Positions 29,348 to 39,236 of a stretch of DNA of 64,000 bases are shown here, piece after piece. Origin of the DNA: Aeromonas eucrenophila (GTDB lineage: Bacteria > Pseudomonadota > Gammaproteobacteria > Enterobacterales > Aeromonadaceae); assembly GCF_000819865.1 (NCBI RefSeq), contig NZ_CDDF01000014.1, positions 377,213 through 441,212 on the forward strand, in the 5' to 3' direction. The position numbers were made by a program, and so were the translations under genes. How positions within the stretch are numbered: the stretch's first letter is position 1; the number at the start of each line of letters is the position of its first letter. The notes beneath the pieces are model-generated. The model did not search any database, was not told the origin of the DNA, and saw only the letters and a program-made list of their open reading frames with translations.

Positions 29348-29947
29348 ATGTGGACACGTTTAATGGTGGCGGCGGGCCTTTTAGTGGGTCTGACCGCCTG
29401 CAGTACCAGGCCGCCGGCCCAGCCGGAAAATCTGTGCCAGATATTCACGGAAAAGCCCGAGTGGCACAAGGCGGCGCTCAAGATGAGCGAGCGCTGGGGC
29501 ACGCCGGTGCACGTGGTGATGGCCATGATGTACCAGGAGTCCTCCTTCGTGCACGATGCCCAGCCGCCGATGCAGTACTTCCTGTTCATCCCGACCGGGC
29601 GAGCCAGCTCGGCTTATGGCTACGCCCAGGTGAAGGACGAGACCTGGGATGATTACCAGCGGGAGACCGGCAACGGCTGGAGCGATCGCGACGACTTTGC
29701 CGACGCCATCGATTTCATGGGCTGGTACACTAACAAGGCCCAGCGGCTGAACGGCACCTCCAAGTGGGATGCCTATGGTCAGTATCTCAATTATCACGAA
29801 GGCTGGGGCGGTTACCGGCGTGGCAGCTACCGTGCCAAGGGGTGGCTGATGAAGGTCTCCCGCAAGGTGGAGGCCCGCGCCCAGCGCTACGGCGCCCAGT
29901 ATCGACAATGCAAGGAACGGCTCCCCAGCGGGGGCTGGTTCTCGTAA
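29348..29947 (+). CDS. Lipoprotein with lysozyme-like transglycosylase (SLT) domain
   Basis: ATG 29348 gives a 199-residue lipoprotein; TTG at 29342 is an alternative. The signal peptide ends at the lipobox LTAC ([19 protein letters not shown]), so it is lipid-anchored, probably in the outer membrane. [20 protein letters not shown] places a glutamate as in SLT lytic transglycosylases, and [15 protein letters not shown] follows in place of the usual SYGLMQ motif. A peptidoglycan-cleaving role is likely from the fold, but catalysis is not proven. It lies between glnB and luxS. Confidence 0.82.
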   Translation: MWTRLMVAAGLLVGLTACSTRPPAQPENLCQIFTEKPEWHKAALKMSERWGTPVHVVMAMMYQESSFVHDAQPPMQYFLFIPTGRASSAYGYAQVKDETWDDYQRETGNGWSDRDDFADAIDFMGWYTNKAQRLNGTSKWDAYGQYLNYHEGWGGYRRGSYRAKGWLMKVSRKVEARAQRYGAQYRQCKERLPSGGWFS

Positions 29948-29964
29948 CCAATCAGGAGTCAGAA

Positions 29965-30474
29965 ATGCCGTTATTGGACAGTTTTACCGTCGACCACACC
30001 CGCATGGAAGCCCCTGCGGTGCGCGTGGCCAAGACCATGCAGACCCCGAATAAAGACACCATCACTGTGTTCGATCTGCGTTTCTGCGTGCCGAATCAGG
30101 AGATCCTCTCCGAGCGCGGCATTCACACCCTCGAGCACCTGTTCGCCGGCTTTATGCGGGATCATCTGAACGGTAACGGGGTCGAGATCATCGACATCTC
30201 CCCCATGGGTTGCCGTACCGGCTTCTACATGAGCCTGATCGGCGCGCCGGACGAGGCCCGTGTCGGCGCCGCCTGGCAGGCCGCCATGAGCGATGTGCTG
30301 ACCGTGCAGGAGCAGGGCAAGATCCCCGAGCTGAACGAATACCAGTGCGGTACCTACAGCATGCACTCCCTGGAGGAGGCGCACGCCATCGCGCGCCACG
30401 TGCTGGAGCGCGGCATCGGCGTCAACCACAACGACGAGCTGGCCCTGCCGGAAGAGAAGCTCAAGAGCCTCTAA
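29965..30474 (+). CDS. luxS: S-ribosylhomocysteine lyase LuxS
   Basis: LuxS splits S-ribosylhomocysteine into homocysteine and DPD, the precursor of autoinducer-2. The 169-residue protein carries the metal motif [14 protein letters not shown] and the conserved MGCRTGFY around the catalytic cysteine. The third metal ligand lies in [13 protein letters not shown]. An AGGAG site precedes the ATG. It is followed by a strong terminator. Confidence 0.98.
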   Translation: MPLLDSFTVDHTRMEAPAVRVAKTMQTPNKDTITVFDLRFCVPNQEILSERGIHTLEHLFAGFMRDHLNGNGVEIIDISPMGCRTGFYMSLIGAPDEARVGAAWQAAMSDVLTVQEQGKIPELNEYQCGTYSMHSLEEAHAIARHVLERGIGVNHNDELALPEEKLKSL

Positions 30475-30490
30475 GCGCATCGCCAGAATG

Positions 30491-30520
30491 AAAAAGGCCG
30501 GTCATTGACCGGCCTTTTTG
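30491..30520. terminator. Bidirectional terminator between luxS and the diguanylate cyclase gene
   Basis: A 14-bp perfect palindrome with A5 and T5 ends (AAAAAGGCCGGTCA/TGACCGGCCTTTTT) serves both converging genes. Confidence 0.93.
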
Positions 30521-30535
30521 TTTGCTGCATGAACC

Positions 30536-31558
30536 TCAGGACGGCAGCGGCATCACCCGGTTGCGACCCAGCTCCTTGGCCTTGTAGAGCAGCTTGTCGG
30601 TGCGCTCGACCAGGGTATCGCCTGCTTCCTGTCCACTGTATTCGCCGACTCCGAAGGAGGCGGTGATGTGATCGATGCGGCGGCCTGACTTGCGATCCAG
30701 GATCGACATCTTCTCGATGGCCCGGCGCAGGCTCTCCGCCATCTGCCGGGTCAACGCCAGGGAGCGGCGCGGCGCCAGCAGGGCAAACTCTTCCCCTCCC
30801 AGCCGATAGGCGGTGATGCCTTCCTTGCTGGCTTCTCGCAGGCGCTTGCCGAAGATGCGCAGCACCTGATCCCCTAGCAGGTGACCGTACTCGTCGTTGA
30901 AGTTCTTGAAGCGGTCGATGTCGGTCATGATCAGCGAGAAGGGCTGCTTGCTGCGGATCAGGCTGTCCATCTCCAGATCGAAGGCGCGCCGGTTGAGCAG
31001 GCCGGTGAGGGCATCCTCGGTGGCCAGCTTGCGGGTCTCGCTCAGCGCCTCCTTCAGCTCCTTGATCTCCTTCTCGGCACTGCTGAGCTGATTGCGAAAG
31101 TGCATGGTGGACATGCGCACGTCCCGCGACTCACGCACCAGCTCGCGCAGTATGCTCATGGTGTCATCCAGGCTCAGCCCCTCGTCGTCGATGAGGCTGA
31201 GGCGGTCGAAACTCTTGTCGAGCACCGCCTGGAACTGGCCGGTGTCGACCAACGCATCCTGCATGGAGTGACCGAGCTCGTTGGCCATGGCGACCAGATT
31301 GAGCTTCATGGTCTCCATCTGCTGTTCGTCCTGGCTGGCGAGGTGCCGGTGGTAGAGCCGCTCACAGGTCGTGAGGGAACAGGTCCCCTGCAACTTGACC
31401 GCCTGATCAATGGCGCCGTTCAGCTCTGGCATATCGCCGGAGACGTAGCTGTACCAGAGGTGGTAATTGTTCGGGGTGGTAGGAATTTGATACTTGATCA
31501 TCAGGGGTACCGCCTGTTTCAAATAGGCGGCAGATTGGGCGAACGAGTCCTTGCTCAT
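30536..31558 (-). CDS. GGDEF-domain diguanylate cyclase
   Basis: The 340-residue soluble protein makes cyclic di-GMP. An N-terminal helical domain (about 1-170, with a likely coiled coil before the catalytic domain) is followed by a GGDEF domain from DALTGLLNRRAFD (182). The active site is an intact GGEEF (254-258). The inhibitory I-site position RxxD reads KEGI, so product inhibition by that site is not expected. There is no membrane segment or recognisable sensor. It is convergent with luxS and divergent from rnr. Confidence 0.9.
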   Translation of the reverse strand: MSKDSFAQSAAYLKQAVPLMIKYQIPTTPNNYHLWYSYVSGDMPELNGAIDQAVKLQGTCSLTTCERLYHRHLASQDEQQMETMKLNLVAMANELGHSMQDALVDTGQFQAVLDKSFDRLSLIDDEGLSLDDTMSILRELVRESRDVRMSTMHFRNQLSSAEKEIKELKEALSETRKLATEDALTGLLNRRAFDLEMDSLIRSKQPFSLIMTDIDRFKNFNDEYGHLLGDQVLRIFGKRLREASKEGITAYRLGGEEFALLAPRRSLALTRQMAESLRRAIEKMSILDRKSGRRIDHITASFGVGEYSGQEAGDTLVERTDKLLYKAKELGRNRVMPLPS

Positions 31559-31691
31559 GAGTTCCGAGTCTCACATACCTGCAAACTGTGCCCAGTATGA
31601 CAGAGAGATTGGCCAAAAGGCAGTCGATGGATGCCAATAGCTCCCCCCTTCGATATAATGTCTTCGTTATTACCTACCCAAAGGCCTGCTT

Positions 31692-34064
31692 ATGTCTCAA
31701 AAAGATCCTTTCCTCCAACGCGAGGCCGAAAAATACGATAACCCCATCGCCAGCCGCGAGATGCTGCTGGAGCTCATCCGAGGCCATGAAAAACCCATGT
31801 CCCGTGAAGAGCTGGCCACGGTCCTCAAGCTGACCGACGAAGAGCCGTTGGAAGCCTTGCGCCGTCGTCTGCGCGCCATGGAGCGCGATGGGCAGCTGGT
31901 ATTCACTCGCAACCAATGTTATGCCCTGCCGGATCGCCTGAATCTGGTCAAAGGCTATGTGCTCGGCCATAAGGATGGCTTCGGTTTTCTGCGCCCCGAG
32001 AGCGGTGGATCGGATCTGTTCCTGAACAACCGTGAGATGCAGCGCCTGATGCACGGCGACTATGCGCTGGTGCAGCCGACCGAAGTCGATCGCAAGGGTC
32101 GCCAGGAAGCGCGGCTGGTGCGTCTGCTCAAACCCCGTGAGGCGGACATTGTCGGCCGCTACTTCGTGGAGAACGGCGTCGGCTTCGTGGTACCGGATGA
32201 CAGCCGCATCGGCCAGGACATCATCATCCCGGAAGGGGAGAACAAGGGTGCCCGCCAGAGCCAGGTGGTGGTGGTGCGTATCAACCAGCGCTCCAACGGT
32301 CGCACCAGCTCGGTCGGTACCGTGCTGGACGTGCTGGGCGAGAACATGGCGCCGGGCATGGAGATTGAAATTGCCCTGCGCACCCACGGCATTCCCCATA
32401 CCTGGCCGGACGAGGTGACCAAAGAGGTCGCGGGTCTGGGCGAACAGGTGCCGGAGAAGGCCAAAGAGGGTCGCATTGACCTGCGCGCCCTGCCGCTGGT
32501 GACCATCGACGGTGAAGATGCTCGTGACTTCGACGATGCGGTGTTCTGTGAGGCCAAGCGCGGCGGCGGCTGGCGGTTGTGGGTCGCCATCGCGGACGTG
32601 TCCGCCTATGTCCGCCCGGGTACGGCGCTGGACGCGGAAGCTTATCAGCGCGGCAACTCCGTCTACTTCCCCGAGTTCGTGGTGCCCATGCTGCCGGAGG
32701 TGCTCTCCAACGGCTTGTGTTCCCTGAACCCGCAGGTTGACCGTCTGTGCATGGTGTGCGAGATGACCATCTCCGCCACCGGCCGCATGTCCGGCTACAA
32801 GTTCTACGAAGCCGTGATGAATTCCCACGCGCGCATGACCTACACCAAGGTCGCGGCGATCCTGGCTGGGGATCCCAAGCTGCGTCAGCAGTACGAGCCG
32901 CTGGTGGGCCACATCGAGGAGCTCAACAACCTCTACAAGGCGCTCAAGCACAGTCGTCACCAGCGTGGCGCCGTGGAGTTCGAGAGCGAAGAGACCCGCT
33001 TCATCTTCAATGCCCAGCGCAAGATCGATCGCATAGTGCCGCTGGTGCGCAACGACGCCCACAAGATCATCGAAGAGTGCATGATCCAGGCGAACGTGGC
33101 TGCCGCGCGTTACATCGAGAAGAACGAGGCTGCCGCCCTGTTCCGTACCCACGACAAGCCGAGTGAAGAGCGCCTGACCGGCTTCCGCGACTTCCTGGCC
33201 GAACTGGGCCTGGAGCTCAAGGGTGGACTCGAACCCGAGCCGAAAGACTTCGCCGAGCTGGCCGCCCAGTTCGAGGGGCGCCCGGATGCCGAGCTGCTCT
33301 CCACCATGCTGCTGCGCTCCATGCGTCAGGCCGTCTATCAGGCCGACAACATTGGTCACTTCGGTCTGGCTCTGAAGTCCTACGCCCACTTTACCTCGCC
33401 GATCCGCCGTTATCCGGATCTGATCCTGCACCGCGCCATCAAATACCAGACGGCCAAGGAACAGCAGGGTAATCTGCGCCACAAGTGGACGCCGAGCGGT
33501 GGTTATCACTACCAGCTGGAAGAAGTGGATCCCATGGGCGAGCACTGCTCCATGACCGAGCGCCGTGCCGACGATGCCACCCGCGACGTGGCCGACTGGC
33601 TCAAGTGCGAGTACATGCTGGATCACGTGGGTGACGAGTTCGATGGCGTCATCGCCAGCGTCACCGGCTTCGGCTTCTTCGTGCGCCTCGCCGAGATCCA
33701 CATCGATGGCCTGGTGCACGTCAGCACCCTCACCAACGACTACTACCAGTTTGATCCCCTGCACATGCAGCTGATCGGCGAAAACTCCCGCCGTCGCTAC
33801 CGTCTGGGTGACAAGGTGCGCGTCAAGGTGATGGGCGTGAACCTGGACGATCGCAAGATCGACTTCGTGATGGTGGAAGAGCCGCTGCCCGCCAACGGCA
33901 AGAACACCAAAGGGACGGGCCGCAAGCCTGCCAAGGGCGCACCTCGCGGTGAGAGACGCACCGAAAGCAAGGACGGCGCCAAATCCGACAAGGGTGGCCG
34001 TGCCAAACCCAGCAACAGACGACCGAGCAAGAAGGCTCGCGACAAGGCCAAGAGCACTAAATGA
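31692..34064 (+). CDS. rnr: Exoribonuclease R
   Basis: RNase R is a 3'-5' exonuclease that degrades structured RNA and acts in RNA quality control. The 790 residues contain an N-terminal winged helix, cold-shock domains, and the RNB domain with catalytic aspartates in [15 protein letters not shown] (about residue 275). A C-terminal S1 domain ([17 protein letters not shown]) and a Lys/Arg-rich tail follow. A TATAAT at 31654-31659 is a likely -10. It overlaps rlmB by four bases, the conserved rnr-rlmB pair. Confidence 0.97.
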   Translation: MSQKDPFLQREAEKYDNPIASREMLLELIRGHEKPMSREELATVLKLTDEEPLEALRRRLRAMERDGQLVFTRNQCYALPDRLNLVKGYVLGHKDGFGFLRPESGGSDLFLNNREMQRLMHGDYALVQPTEVDRKGRQEARLVRLLKPREADIVGRYFVENGVGFVVPDDSRIGQDIIIPEGENKGARQSQVVVVRINQRSNGRTSSVGTVLDVLGENMAPGMEIEIALRTHGIPHTWPDEVTKEVAGLGEQVPEKAKEGRIDLRALPLVTIDGEDARDFDDAVFCEAKRGGGWRLWVAIADVSAYVRPGTALDAEAYQRGNSVYFPEFVVPMLPEVLSNGLCSLNPQVDRLCMVCEMTISATGRMSGYKFYEAVMNSHARMTYTKVAAILAGDPKLRQQYEPLVGHIEELNNLYKALKHSRHQRGAVEFESEETRFIFNAQRKIDRIVPLVRNDAHKIIEECMIQANVAAARYIEKNEAAALFRTHDKPSEERLTGFRDFLAELGLELKGGLEPEPKDFAELAAQFEGRPDAELLSTMLLRSMRQAVYQADNIGHFGLALKSYAHFTSPIRRYPDLILHRAIKYQTAKEQQGNLRHKWTPSGGYHYQLEEVDPMGEHCSMTERRADDATRDVADWLKCEYMLDHVGDEFDGVIASVTGFGFFVRLAEIHIDGLVHVSTLTNDYYQFDPLHMQLIGENSRRRYRLGDKVRVKVMGVNLDDRKIDFVMVEEPLPANGKNTKGTGRKPAKGAPRGERRTESKDGAKSDKGGRAKPSNRRPSKKARDKAKSTK

Positions 34065-34810
34065 GTACTGAACTGATCTACGGCATTCACGCCGTGACCG
34101 CTCTGCTTGAGCGTACCCCGGAGCGCTTCATCGAGGTGTGGGCCCTCAAGGGCCGCGAGGACGACCGGCTGCAACCCTTGCTGGACGAGCTGGAATCCCT
34201 CGGCCTCAAGGTGCAGAGCGTGAACCGCAAGACGCTCGACGATAAAGCCGAGGGCAACAATCACCAGGGCATCATGGCCAAGGTGATAGAAGCCCCCAAG
34301 CTGGCCGAGCACGACCTGGCCAGCCTGCTTGATGGCCTGGCCGAGCAAAAGGCCGAGCCCTTCTTGCTGGTGCTGGACGGCGTGACAGATCCGCACAACC
34401 TCGGTGCCTGCCTGCGCAGCGCCGATGCGGCGGGTGTCCATGCAGTCATAGTGCCGCGGGACAAGGCCAGTGGCCTGACCTCAGTGGTGCGCAAGGTCGC
34501 CTGTGGCGCCGCCGAAGTGGTGCCGCTCATTCAGGTCACCAACCTGGCCCGCAGCCTGCGCGAGTTGCAGGAGCGCGGGGTCTGGATCGTCGGCACCGCC
34601 GGCGAGGCGGATCACGATGTCTTCCAGGCCAAACTCACCGGCCCCATGGCACTGGTGATGGGGGCCGAGGGCAAGGGCATGCGCCGCCTCACCCGCGAGC
34701 ACTGCGACGAGCTGGTGAGCATCCCCATGGCCGGGGCCGTGTCCAGCCTCAACGTCTCGGTGGCGACCGGCGTATGCCTGTTCGAAGCCGTGCGTCAGCG
34801 CCGCGCCTGA
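34061..34810 (+). CDS. rlmB: 23S rRNA (guanosine-2251-2'-O)-methyltransferase RlmB
   Basis: The 249-residue SpoU-family SPOUT enzyme 2'-O-methylates G2251 of 23S rRNA. The three SpoU motifs are seen: [20 protein letters not shown] (about 107-126), [14 protein letters not shown] (about 202) and [17 protein letters not shown] (about 221). It begins [18 protein letters not shown]. It is translationally coupled to rnr through ATGA. Confidence 0.96.
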   Translation: MSTELIYGIHAVTALLERTPERFIEVWALKGREDDRLQPLLDELESLGLKVQSVNRKTLDDKAEGNNHQGIMAKVIEAPKLAEHDLASLLDGLAEQKAEPFLLVLDGVTDPHNLGACLRSADAAGVHAVIVPRDKASGLTSVVRKVACGAAEVVPLIQVTNLARSLRELQERGVWIVGTAGEADHDVFQAKLTGPMALVMGAEGKGMRRLTREHCDELVSIPMAGAVSSLNVSVATGVCLFEAVRQRRA

Positions 34811-34820
34811 GGCGAGCGGG

Positions 34821-35387
34821 ATGGACAGACCCCAGTTCAGTCTGGAGAGGGTCATGAATGAGCAGGAGGCCGAGCGCCTCCTCTCTTTTGCCCGCTCGCT
34901 GACGCTCGCCCCCAAATCTTGCCTCTGGCATGCCGGTGACAGCCCGGATCTGCTGATCAGGGTGGAGCAGGGCTTGTTGCGGGCCAAGGTGGTGCTGGCG
35001 GACGGGCGCGAGTACATCAAGGAGTTCTACTGGGAGGGGGATGAGTTTATCGACTTCCACCACCTGCTCAGTGGTGCGCCCGCCCGCTACAGCGTGGAGG
35101 CGCTGGAGCCCTGCCGGCTACAGCTGTTCAATCTGACGGATCTGCGCCAGTTCCCTTGCTGGCCCGACTGGTATCACCACCTGCTGGCGGTGCAACTGCG
35201 GATCAAGGAGGAGAAAGAGCTGTTGTTGCTGACCGAGGGCCCCCAGGCCCGCTATCGGCACTTCCTGGACAATTTCCCGGCGCTGGACGCCAGGGTGCCG
35301 GATCACCAGATCGCCGCCTATCTCGGCATTACCCCCATCAGCCTGAGCCGCATTCGCAAACGGCTGAAGAGTCTTAACCAAGGTTAA
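34821..35387 (+). CDS. Crp/Fnr-family transcriptional regulator
   Basis: The 188-residue protein has an N-terminal cyclic-nucleotide-binding-like beta-roll (about 15-125) and a C-terminal helix-turn-helix DHQIAAYLGITPISLSRIRK. No Fnr-type cysteine cluster is present. The start is ambiguous: ATG 34821, or ATG 34854 with GGAG six bases upstream, which would give 177 residues. Its ligand is unknown. It lies 10 bp after rlmB on the same strand and may be read from that operon. Confidence 0.85.
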   Translation: MDRPQFSLERVMNEQEAERLLSFARSLTLAPKSCLWHAGDSPDLLIRVEQGLLRAKVVLADGREYIKEFYWEGDEFIDFHHLLSGAPARYSVEALEPCRLQLFNLTDLRQFPCWPDWYHHLLAVQLRIKEEKELLLLTEGPQARYRHFLDNFPALDARVPDHQIAAYLGITPISLSRIRKRLKSLNQG

Positions 35388-35445
35388 TGCCGGGCGGGGC
35401 TTGGGGCCCTATGCTGGCGGGCCGACATGACATAAGGAGTGACCC

Positions 35446-35901
35446 GTGAACTGGAGTCTCAAGGCCTGGAGTGACCTCACCACGGACGAATTGTATGAAC
35501 TGCTTGCCCTGCGCGCCGAGGTGTTCGTGGTGGAGCAGACCTGCCCCTTCCAGGATCTGGACGGGCTGGATCGCCGTGACGGCGTGCTGCACCTGCTCGG
35601 CTACGACGGCGAGCATTTGGCCGCCTACGCCCGCATCATGGCCCCCGGCATCGGTGACGAGCAGGGCAGCGCCATCGGCCGGGTGGTGACCTCACCGCGC
35701 TCCCGTGGCGATGGCCTGGGTCATCGGCTGCTGACCGAAGCCGTCAGAGGCTGTGAGGCCCGTTGGCCGGATCACAGCATCTGGCTCGGTGCCCAGGCCC
35801 ATCTGCAGGGTTTCTATGGTCGGCACGGCTTCGAGCCGGAAGGAGAAGGGTACATAGAAGACGACATTCCCCACATGGGTATGCGCAAACGGCAGGGTTG
35901 A
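35446..35901 (+). CDS. elaA: ElaA-type GNAT N-acetyltransferase
   Basis: The 151-residue protein has the ElaA N-terminal signature LYELLALRAEVFVVEQ-type segment (residues about 15-31, then CPFQDLDGLD). The GNAT acetyl-CoA loop is IGRVVTSPRSRGDGLGHRLL. The start is GTG at 35446 after AAGGAG. The substrate is not known for this family. Confidence 0.9.
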   Translation: MNWSLKAWSDLTTDELYELLALRAEVFVVEQTCPFQDLDGLDRRDGVLHLLGYDGEHLAAYARIMAPGIGDEQGSAIGRVVTSPRSRGDGLGHRLLTEAVRGCEARWPDHSIWLGAQAHLQGFYGRHGFEPEGEGYIEDDIPHMGMRKRQG

Positions 35902-36005
35902 GCTGGGGGGTTGTCGCGAGGCGATGGGGCGACCATGAGGTGGCTCCCAGATTATTGCGATACAAACGGGTATGATCGTGCCCCCATATTGACTGGAACC
36001 CCGCT

Positions 36006-36842
36006 GTGACCCCCACCATCTTCGCGGCCATTTTGTTGGCCGCCTTGTTACATGCCTTGTGGAACGCGCTGGCCAAGCGCCAGGCCACGGGACGGGTCAG
36101 CGTGCTGCTGGTCGCCCTCTGCTCCGGTCTGTTCTCTCTCCCCTTACTGCCGCTGGTGGGGCTGCCGGATCCCGCCGAATACCCCTGGTTAGCGCTCTCC
36201 ATCCTGCTGCACAGCGGCTACTGCCTGTTTCTCGGTCGAGCCTATCGGCTGGGGGAGTTTGGCCAGGTTTATCCCCTGGCTCGTGGCAGTGCGCCGCTGC
36301 TGACCCTGTTGCTTGGGGCGCTGCTGCTGGGGGAGTGGCCCGGATGGCTGGCGGTCGTGGGGGCCCTGGTGCTGGTGAGCGGCGTCCTGCTGATGGCCTG
36401 GCGCGGTGGCATCAGGCTGGCCCCCGCCGCCCTGACCGCCGTGTTGATCACGGCGCTCTTTACCGCCGCCTATACCCTGTCCGATGGCATGGGGGCCCGC
36501 TCGGCCGGTGAACCCATACGCTACACCCTCTGGCTGTTCTTCCTGACTGCGCTGTTGATGCCGCTGCTGATGCGCTGGCAGAGCCGCACCTCCTTGCGCA
36601 GCCTGAATCGGGCGGATTGGCACACGGGGGCGCTTGGTGGCCTGCTGTCGCTGCTTGCCTATGGCATCGTCATCTGGGCCATGACCCAGGCTCCCATCGG
36701 GCTGGTGGCGGCCCTGCGCGAGAGCAGCGTGCTGTTTGCCGTGCTGCTCTCCTGGCTCTGGCTGGGGGAGCAGTTGGGGCGGGTCAGGCTGGGAGCCGCC
36801 CTGGTGATCCTGTGCGGCATCCTGCTGATCCGCCTTGGCTGA
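36006..36842 (+). CDS. EamA/DMT-family membrane transporter
   Basis: The 278-residue protein has about ten membrane helices in two EamA repeats. The first covers about residues 1-135 with LWNALAKRQATGR, and the second ends in the typical PIGLVAALRESSVLFAVLLS segment. The start is GTG at 36006. The substrate, a metabolite or amino acid, cannot be read from sequence. It converges with the AlaX-like gene. Confidence 0.88.
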   Translation: MTPTIFAAILLAALLHALWNALAKRQATGRVSVLLVALCSGLFSLPLLPLVGLPDPAEYPWLALSILLHSGYCLFLGRAYRLGEFGQVYPLARGSAPLLTLLLGALLLGEWPGWLAVVGALVLVSGVLLMAWRGGIRLAPAALTAVLITALFTAAYTLSDGMGARSAGEPIRYTLWLFFLTALLMPLLMRWQSRTSLRSLNRADWHTGALGGLLSLLAYGIVIWAMTQAPIGLVAALRESSVLFAVLLSWLWLGEQLGRVRLGAALVILCGILLIRLG

Positions 36843-36874
36843 TGAGGTTCAGGTGCCCCTGAGCCGCAGCTGAC

Positions 36875-37723
36875 TCAGGGGCTGACTCTTGAGATAAGGA
36901 TGAAGCCCTCCTCGGCGGGGCTCAGTTGCACCGAGACTCGACCCAGCTCGGCCAGGTTGCCGACATGGGTGCCACCGCAGGGGATGCTCAGCTCCTGCCC
37001 CTCCAGCACGCAGTGCCAGTAGCGGGAGTCGATGATGGCCTCACCTGCCCGCGTGCGGCGGATCTCGCCGCCGGTTGCCAGCCACTGCGCCAGCTGCTCG
37101 TTGATGCGCTCCTCTATCTGCGCGAGTTCAGCCAGCAGCGCCTCGCCGTTGACCCCCTTCTTGCGCAGACTCTTGCCGATCCTGTACTGCTCCCGGGAGC
37201 CCATGGGTTCGACGCGCGAGGTCTGGATGGCGAGGCGGTCGAAATCTGGTTGGCCGAGGGCGTCGCGCTCGCTCACCTCCTTGCGCCAGTAAGGGATGAG
37301 TACCCGGTTGAGTGCCAATGCCACCAGATGGCAGCCGCTGTGGCCCAGGCTCAGGGCATGGCGAGCCTCGGCATCCACCCTCAGCTCGACCGTGCTGCCG
37401 GCCGCCAGTTCATGCCTGCCCGCCAGCGGGTGCACCACCACGAAGGCCCAGCCCTCGGCACCGCGCTTGACCGGGATCCCCTGATCGACAAACAGCTCGC
37501 CGTCCGGGCTGATGACGCCCATGCGGCAGGGGCCCACGACGGCCTCACCGTCCTCCCAGCCAACGGTACCAACGTCTCCCGGTTGATCGGGCCAGAGGTG
37601 GCTCTGGGGATGGAAGGGCGTGATCTCGGTGACCAGCAGGGTCGGCTCGCCGGCCTGGCAATAGACCACCTTGGCCTGTTCGTGGTGATGGCCCAGCACG
37701 AAGCTGGCTCGGGTATGTTCCAT
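36875..37723 (-). CDS. AlaX-like alanyl-tRNA editing protein
   Basis: The 282-residue protein resembles the editing half of alanyl-tRNA synthetase. The N-terminal beta domain (about 1-105) is followed by the metal-binding editing domain with HSGCH (about 129-133) and SIPCGGTHVGNL (about 250). Together these give the HxxxH and CxxxH ligands. Stand-alone AlaX hydrolyses mischarged Ser- or Gly-tRNA-Ala. Substrate specificity is inferred. It is divergent from no close gene; a long palindrome lies just upstream. Confidence 0.85.
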   Translation of the reverse strand: MEHTRASFVLGHHHEQAKVVYCQAGEPTLLVTEITPFHPQSHLWPDQPGDVGTVGWEDGEAVVGPCRMGVISPDGELFVDQGIPVKRGAEGWAFVVVHPLAGRHELAAGSTVELRVDAEARHALSLGHSGCHLVALALNRVLIPYWRKEVSERDALGQPDFDRLAIQTSRVEPMGSREQYRIGKSLRKKGVNGEALLAELAQIEERINEQLAQWLATGGEIRRTRAGEAIIDSRYWHCVLEGQELSIPCGGTHVGNLAELGRVSVQLSPAEEGFILISRVSP

Positions 37724-37779
37724 GGATGGCTCCCGCGAATCGAAGAAGAAGAGAGAGCCGCAGCATACGCCAAAGTGCG

Positions 37780-37813
37780 GACAGGCTCATTAACCCGCGT
37801 TAATGAGCCTGTC
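37780..37813. repeat. Long perfect palindrome between the AlaX-like gene and mntH
   Basis: Arms of 15 bp (37780-37794 and 37799-37813) pair perfectly around a CCGC loop. There is no T-run on either side. It lies 20 bp beyond the mntH stop and 57 bp upstream of the AlaX-like start. It could be a mntH 3' hairpin, an operator or a mobile palindromic unit. Confidence 0.6.
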
Positions 37814-37833
37814 TGGCGGTGCTGGATTGGGCG

Positions 37834-39057
37834 CTAGATCATGGAGACCAGCAGATAGGCGTTGAGGCCGATCACCAGGGCGACGATGAGGCGTCCGAGC
37901 GCCTGGGTGACCGGGTGGTTGCGATGCTGGCCCATCAGGGTGCGATCGCCGGTCAGGATCAGCAAGGGGATGAGTGCAAGGGCGATGCCAAAACTCAGGA
38001 TCACCTGGCTCAACACCAGGATCTCGGTGGTGTTGAGCCCCATGGCGATCACCACGAAGGCGGGAGCCATGGTGATGGCCCGGCGCAGCCAGAGCGGAAT
38101 GGTGAAGCGCACGAAGCCCTGCATCACCACCTGACCGGCCAGGGTGCCCACTACGGTGGAGGAGATGCCGGACGCCACCAGGGAGAGGCCAAACAGGGTG
38201 GCCGCCGCCGGCCCGAGCAAGGGAGTGAGGGTCTGGTAGGCGGTTTCCAGCTCGGCCACCGGCTGATTGCCCGTGCCGTGGAAGGCCGCCGCCGCCATGG
38301 CCATCATGGCCAGGTTGACGAAGCCGGCGATAGTCATGGCGATGGCCACATCCACCTTGGTGGTGTGCAGGCGCTGGGTGACGGTGCCCTGATCCTGGGT
38401 GTGCTGGGTCAGCGCCGAGTGCAGGTAAATGACGTGGGGCATGACGGTCGCCCCCAGCACGCCGGCGGCGAGATAGACCGCATCGCTGTTGGGCAGACCG
38501 GGGAAGAGGGCGCCTTCCAGCAGGCTCGGTAGGTGAGGGCGGGAGAATACCAGCTCGACTATGTAGGCCGCGGCTACGAACAGCAGCAGGCCGCCCACCA
38601 CGAACTCCAGCGGCTTCTGGCCGCGAGATTGCAGCATGAGAATGCCCCAGGTGACCACGGCGGTGATGCAGGCGCCTTCCAGCAGGGTGACGCCGAGCAG
38701 CAGCTTGAAGCCCACGGCCGCGCCGATGAACTCGGCGAGATCCGTGGCCATGGCGATGATCTCCGCCTGTACCCAGTAGGCCCAGACCGCAGGCTTTGGC
38801 AATTTGTCCCGAATGTGTTCCGCCAGGTTCTTGCCGGTGACGATGCCGAGCTTGGCGGAGAGAGTCTGCACCAGCATGGCCATCAGGTTGGCCCACACCA
38901 CCACCCACAGCAGCTGATAGCCGAAGGTGGAACCCGCCTGGATATTGGTGGCGAAGTTGCCCGGATCGATATAGCCGATGGCGGCGATGAAGGCGGGCCC
39001 CAGCAGGGTCAGCTTGAATTTGCGGGCCGGGATGGCCGTGCTCAGTGCGGGTTGCAT
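37834..39057 (-). CDS. mntH: Mn2+/H+ symporter MntH (Nramp family)
   Basis: The 407-residue Nramp transporter imports manganese with protons. Eleven or so membrane helices are visible. The metal-binding motif of helix 1 is [14 protein letters not shown], the helix 6 motif is [17 protein letters not shown] 39057 has a GGAGG site 8 nt upstream and matches E. coli MntH (412 residues); the longer frame runs into promoter sequence. A Fur-like palindrome lies 44 bp upstream. Confidence 0.95.
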   Translation of the reverse strand: MQPALSTAIPARKFKLTLLGPAFIAAIGYIDPGNFATNIQAGSTFGYQLLWVVVWANLMAMLVQTLSAKLGIVTGKNLAEHIRDKLPKPAVWAYWVQAEIIAMATDLAEFIGAAVGFKLLLGVTLLEGACITAVVTWGILMLQSRGQKPLEFVVGGLLLFVAAAYIVELVFSRPHLPSLLEGALFPGLPNSDAVYLAAGVLGATVMPHVIYLHSALTQHTQDQGTVTQRLHTTKVDVAIAMTIAGFVNLAMMAMAAAAFHGTGNQPVAELETAYQTLTPLLGPAAATLFGLSLVASGISSTVVGTLAGQVVMQGFVRFTIPLWLRRAITMAPAFVVIAMGLNTTEILVLSQVILSFGIALALIPLLILTGDRTLMGQHRNHPVTQALGRLIVALVIGLNAYLLVSMI

Positions 39058-39100
39058 ACTGTCATCCTCCATAAGGATATGAAGACAGAATAGATATAAA

Positions 39101-39115
39101 TGATAATTGTTATCA
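39101..39115 (-). promoter_or_regulatory. Fur-like operator upstream of mntH
   Basis: TGATAA-TTG-TTATCA is a perfect 6-3-6 inverted repeat within an A+T-rich tract, extended by matching flanking bases. It resembles a Fur box core rather than the E. coli MntR site. Position 44-58 bp upstream of the mntH start fits iron/manganese repression. Confidence 0.6.
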
Positions 39116-39164
39116 ATTGAAGTTTTGTATCGCGGCCATAGATAAAAACAACTGCCCATGCCAG

Positions 39165-39193
39165 TTGCAGTGAGAGAGGCGATTTCGTACAAT
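39165..39193 (+). promoter_or_regulatory. Probable sigma-70 promoter of the rpsF operon
   Basis: TTGCAG (39165-39170) and TACAAT (39188-39193) are separated by 17 bp, followed by a GC-rich discriminator (ACGCCGCCC). It lies about 100 bp upstream of rpsF. Confidence 0.65.
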
Positions 39194-39236
39194 ACGCCGC
39201 CCTAGAAAGCAGTGTCTAAACACCACTATGTTCCTT

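Noticed and set aside
31674..33764. A 696-residue minus-strand frame opposite rnr
   Set aside because: Mirror frame of RNase R with no start signal or domain.
37790..38908. A 372-residue Gly/Arg/His-rich frame inside mntH
   Set aside because: Out-of-frame shadow of the Nramp gene.
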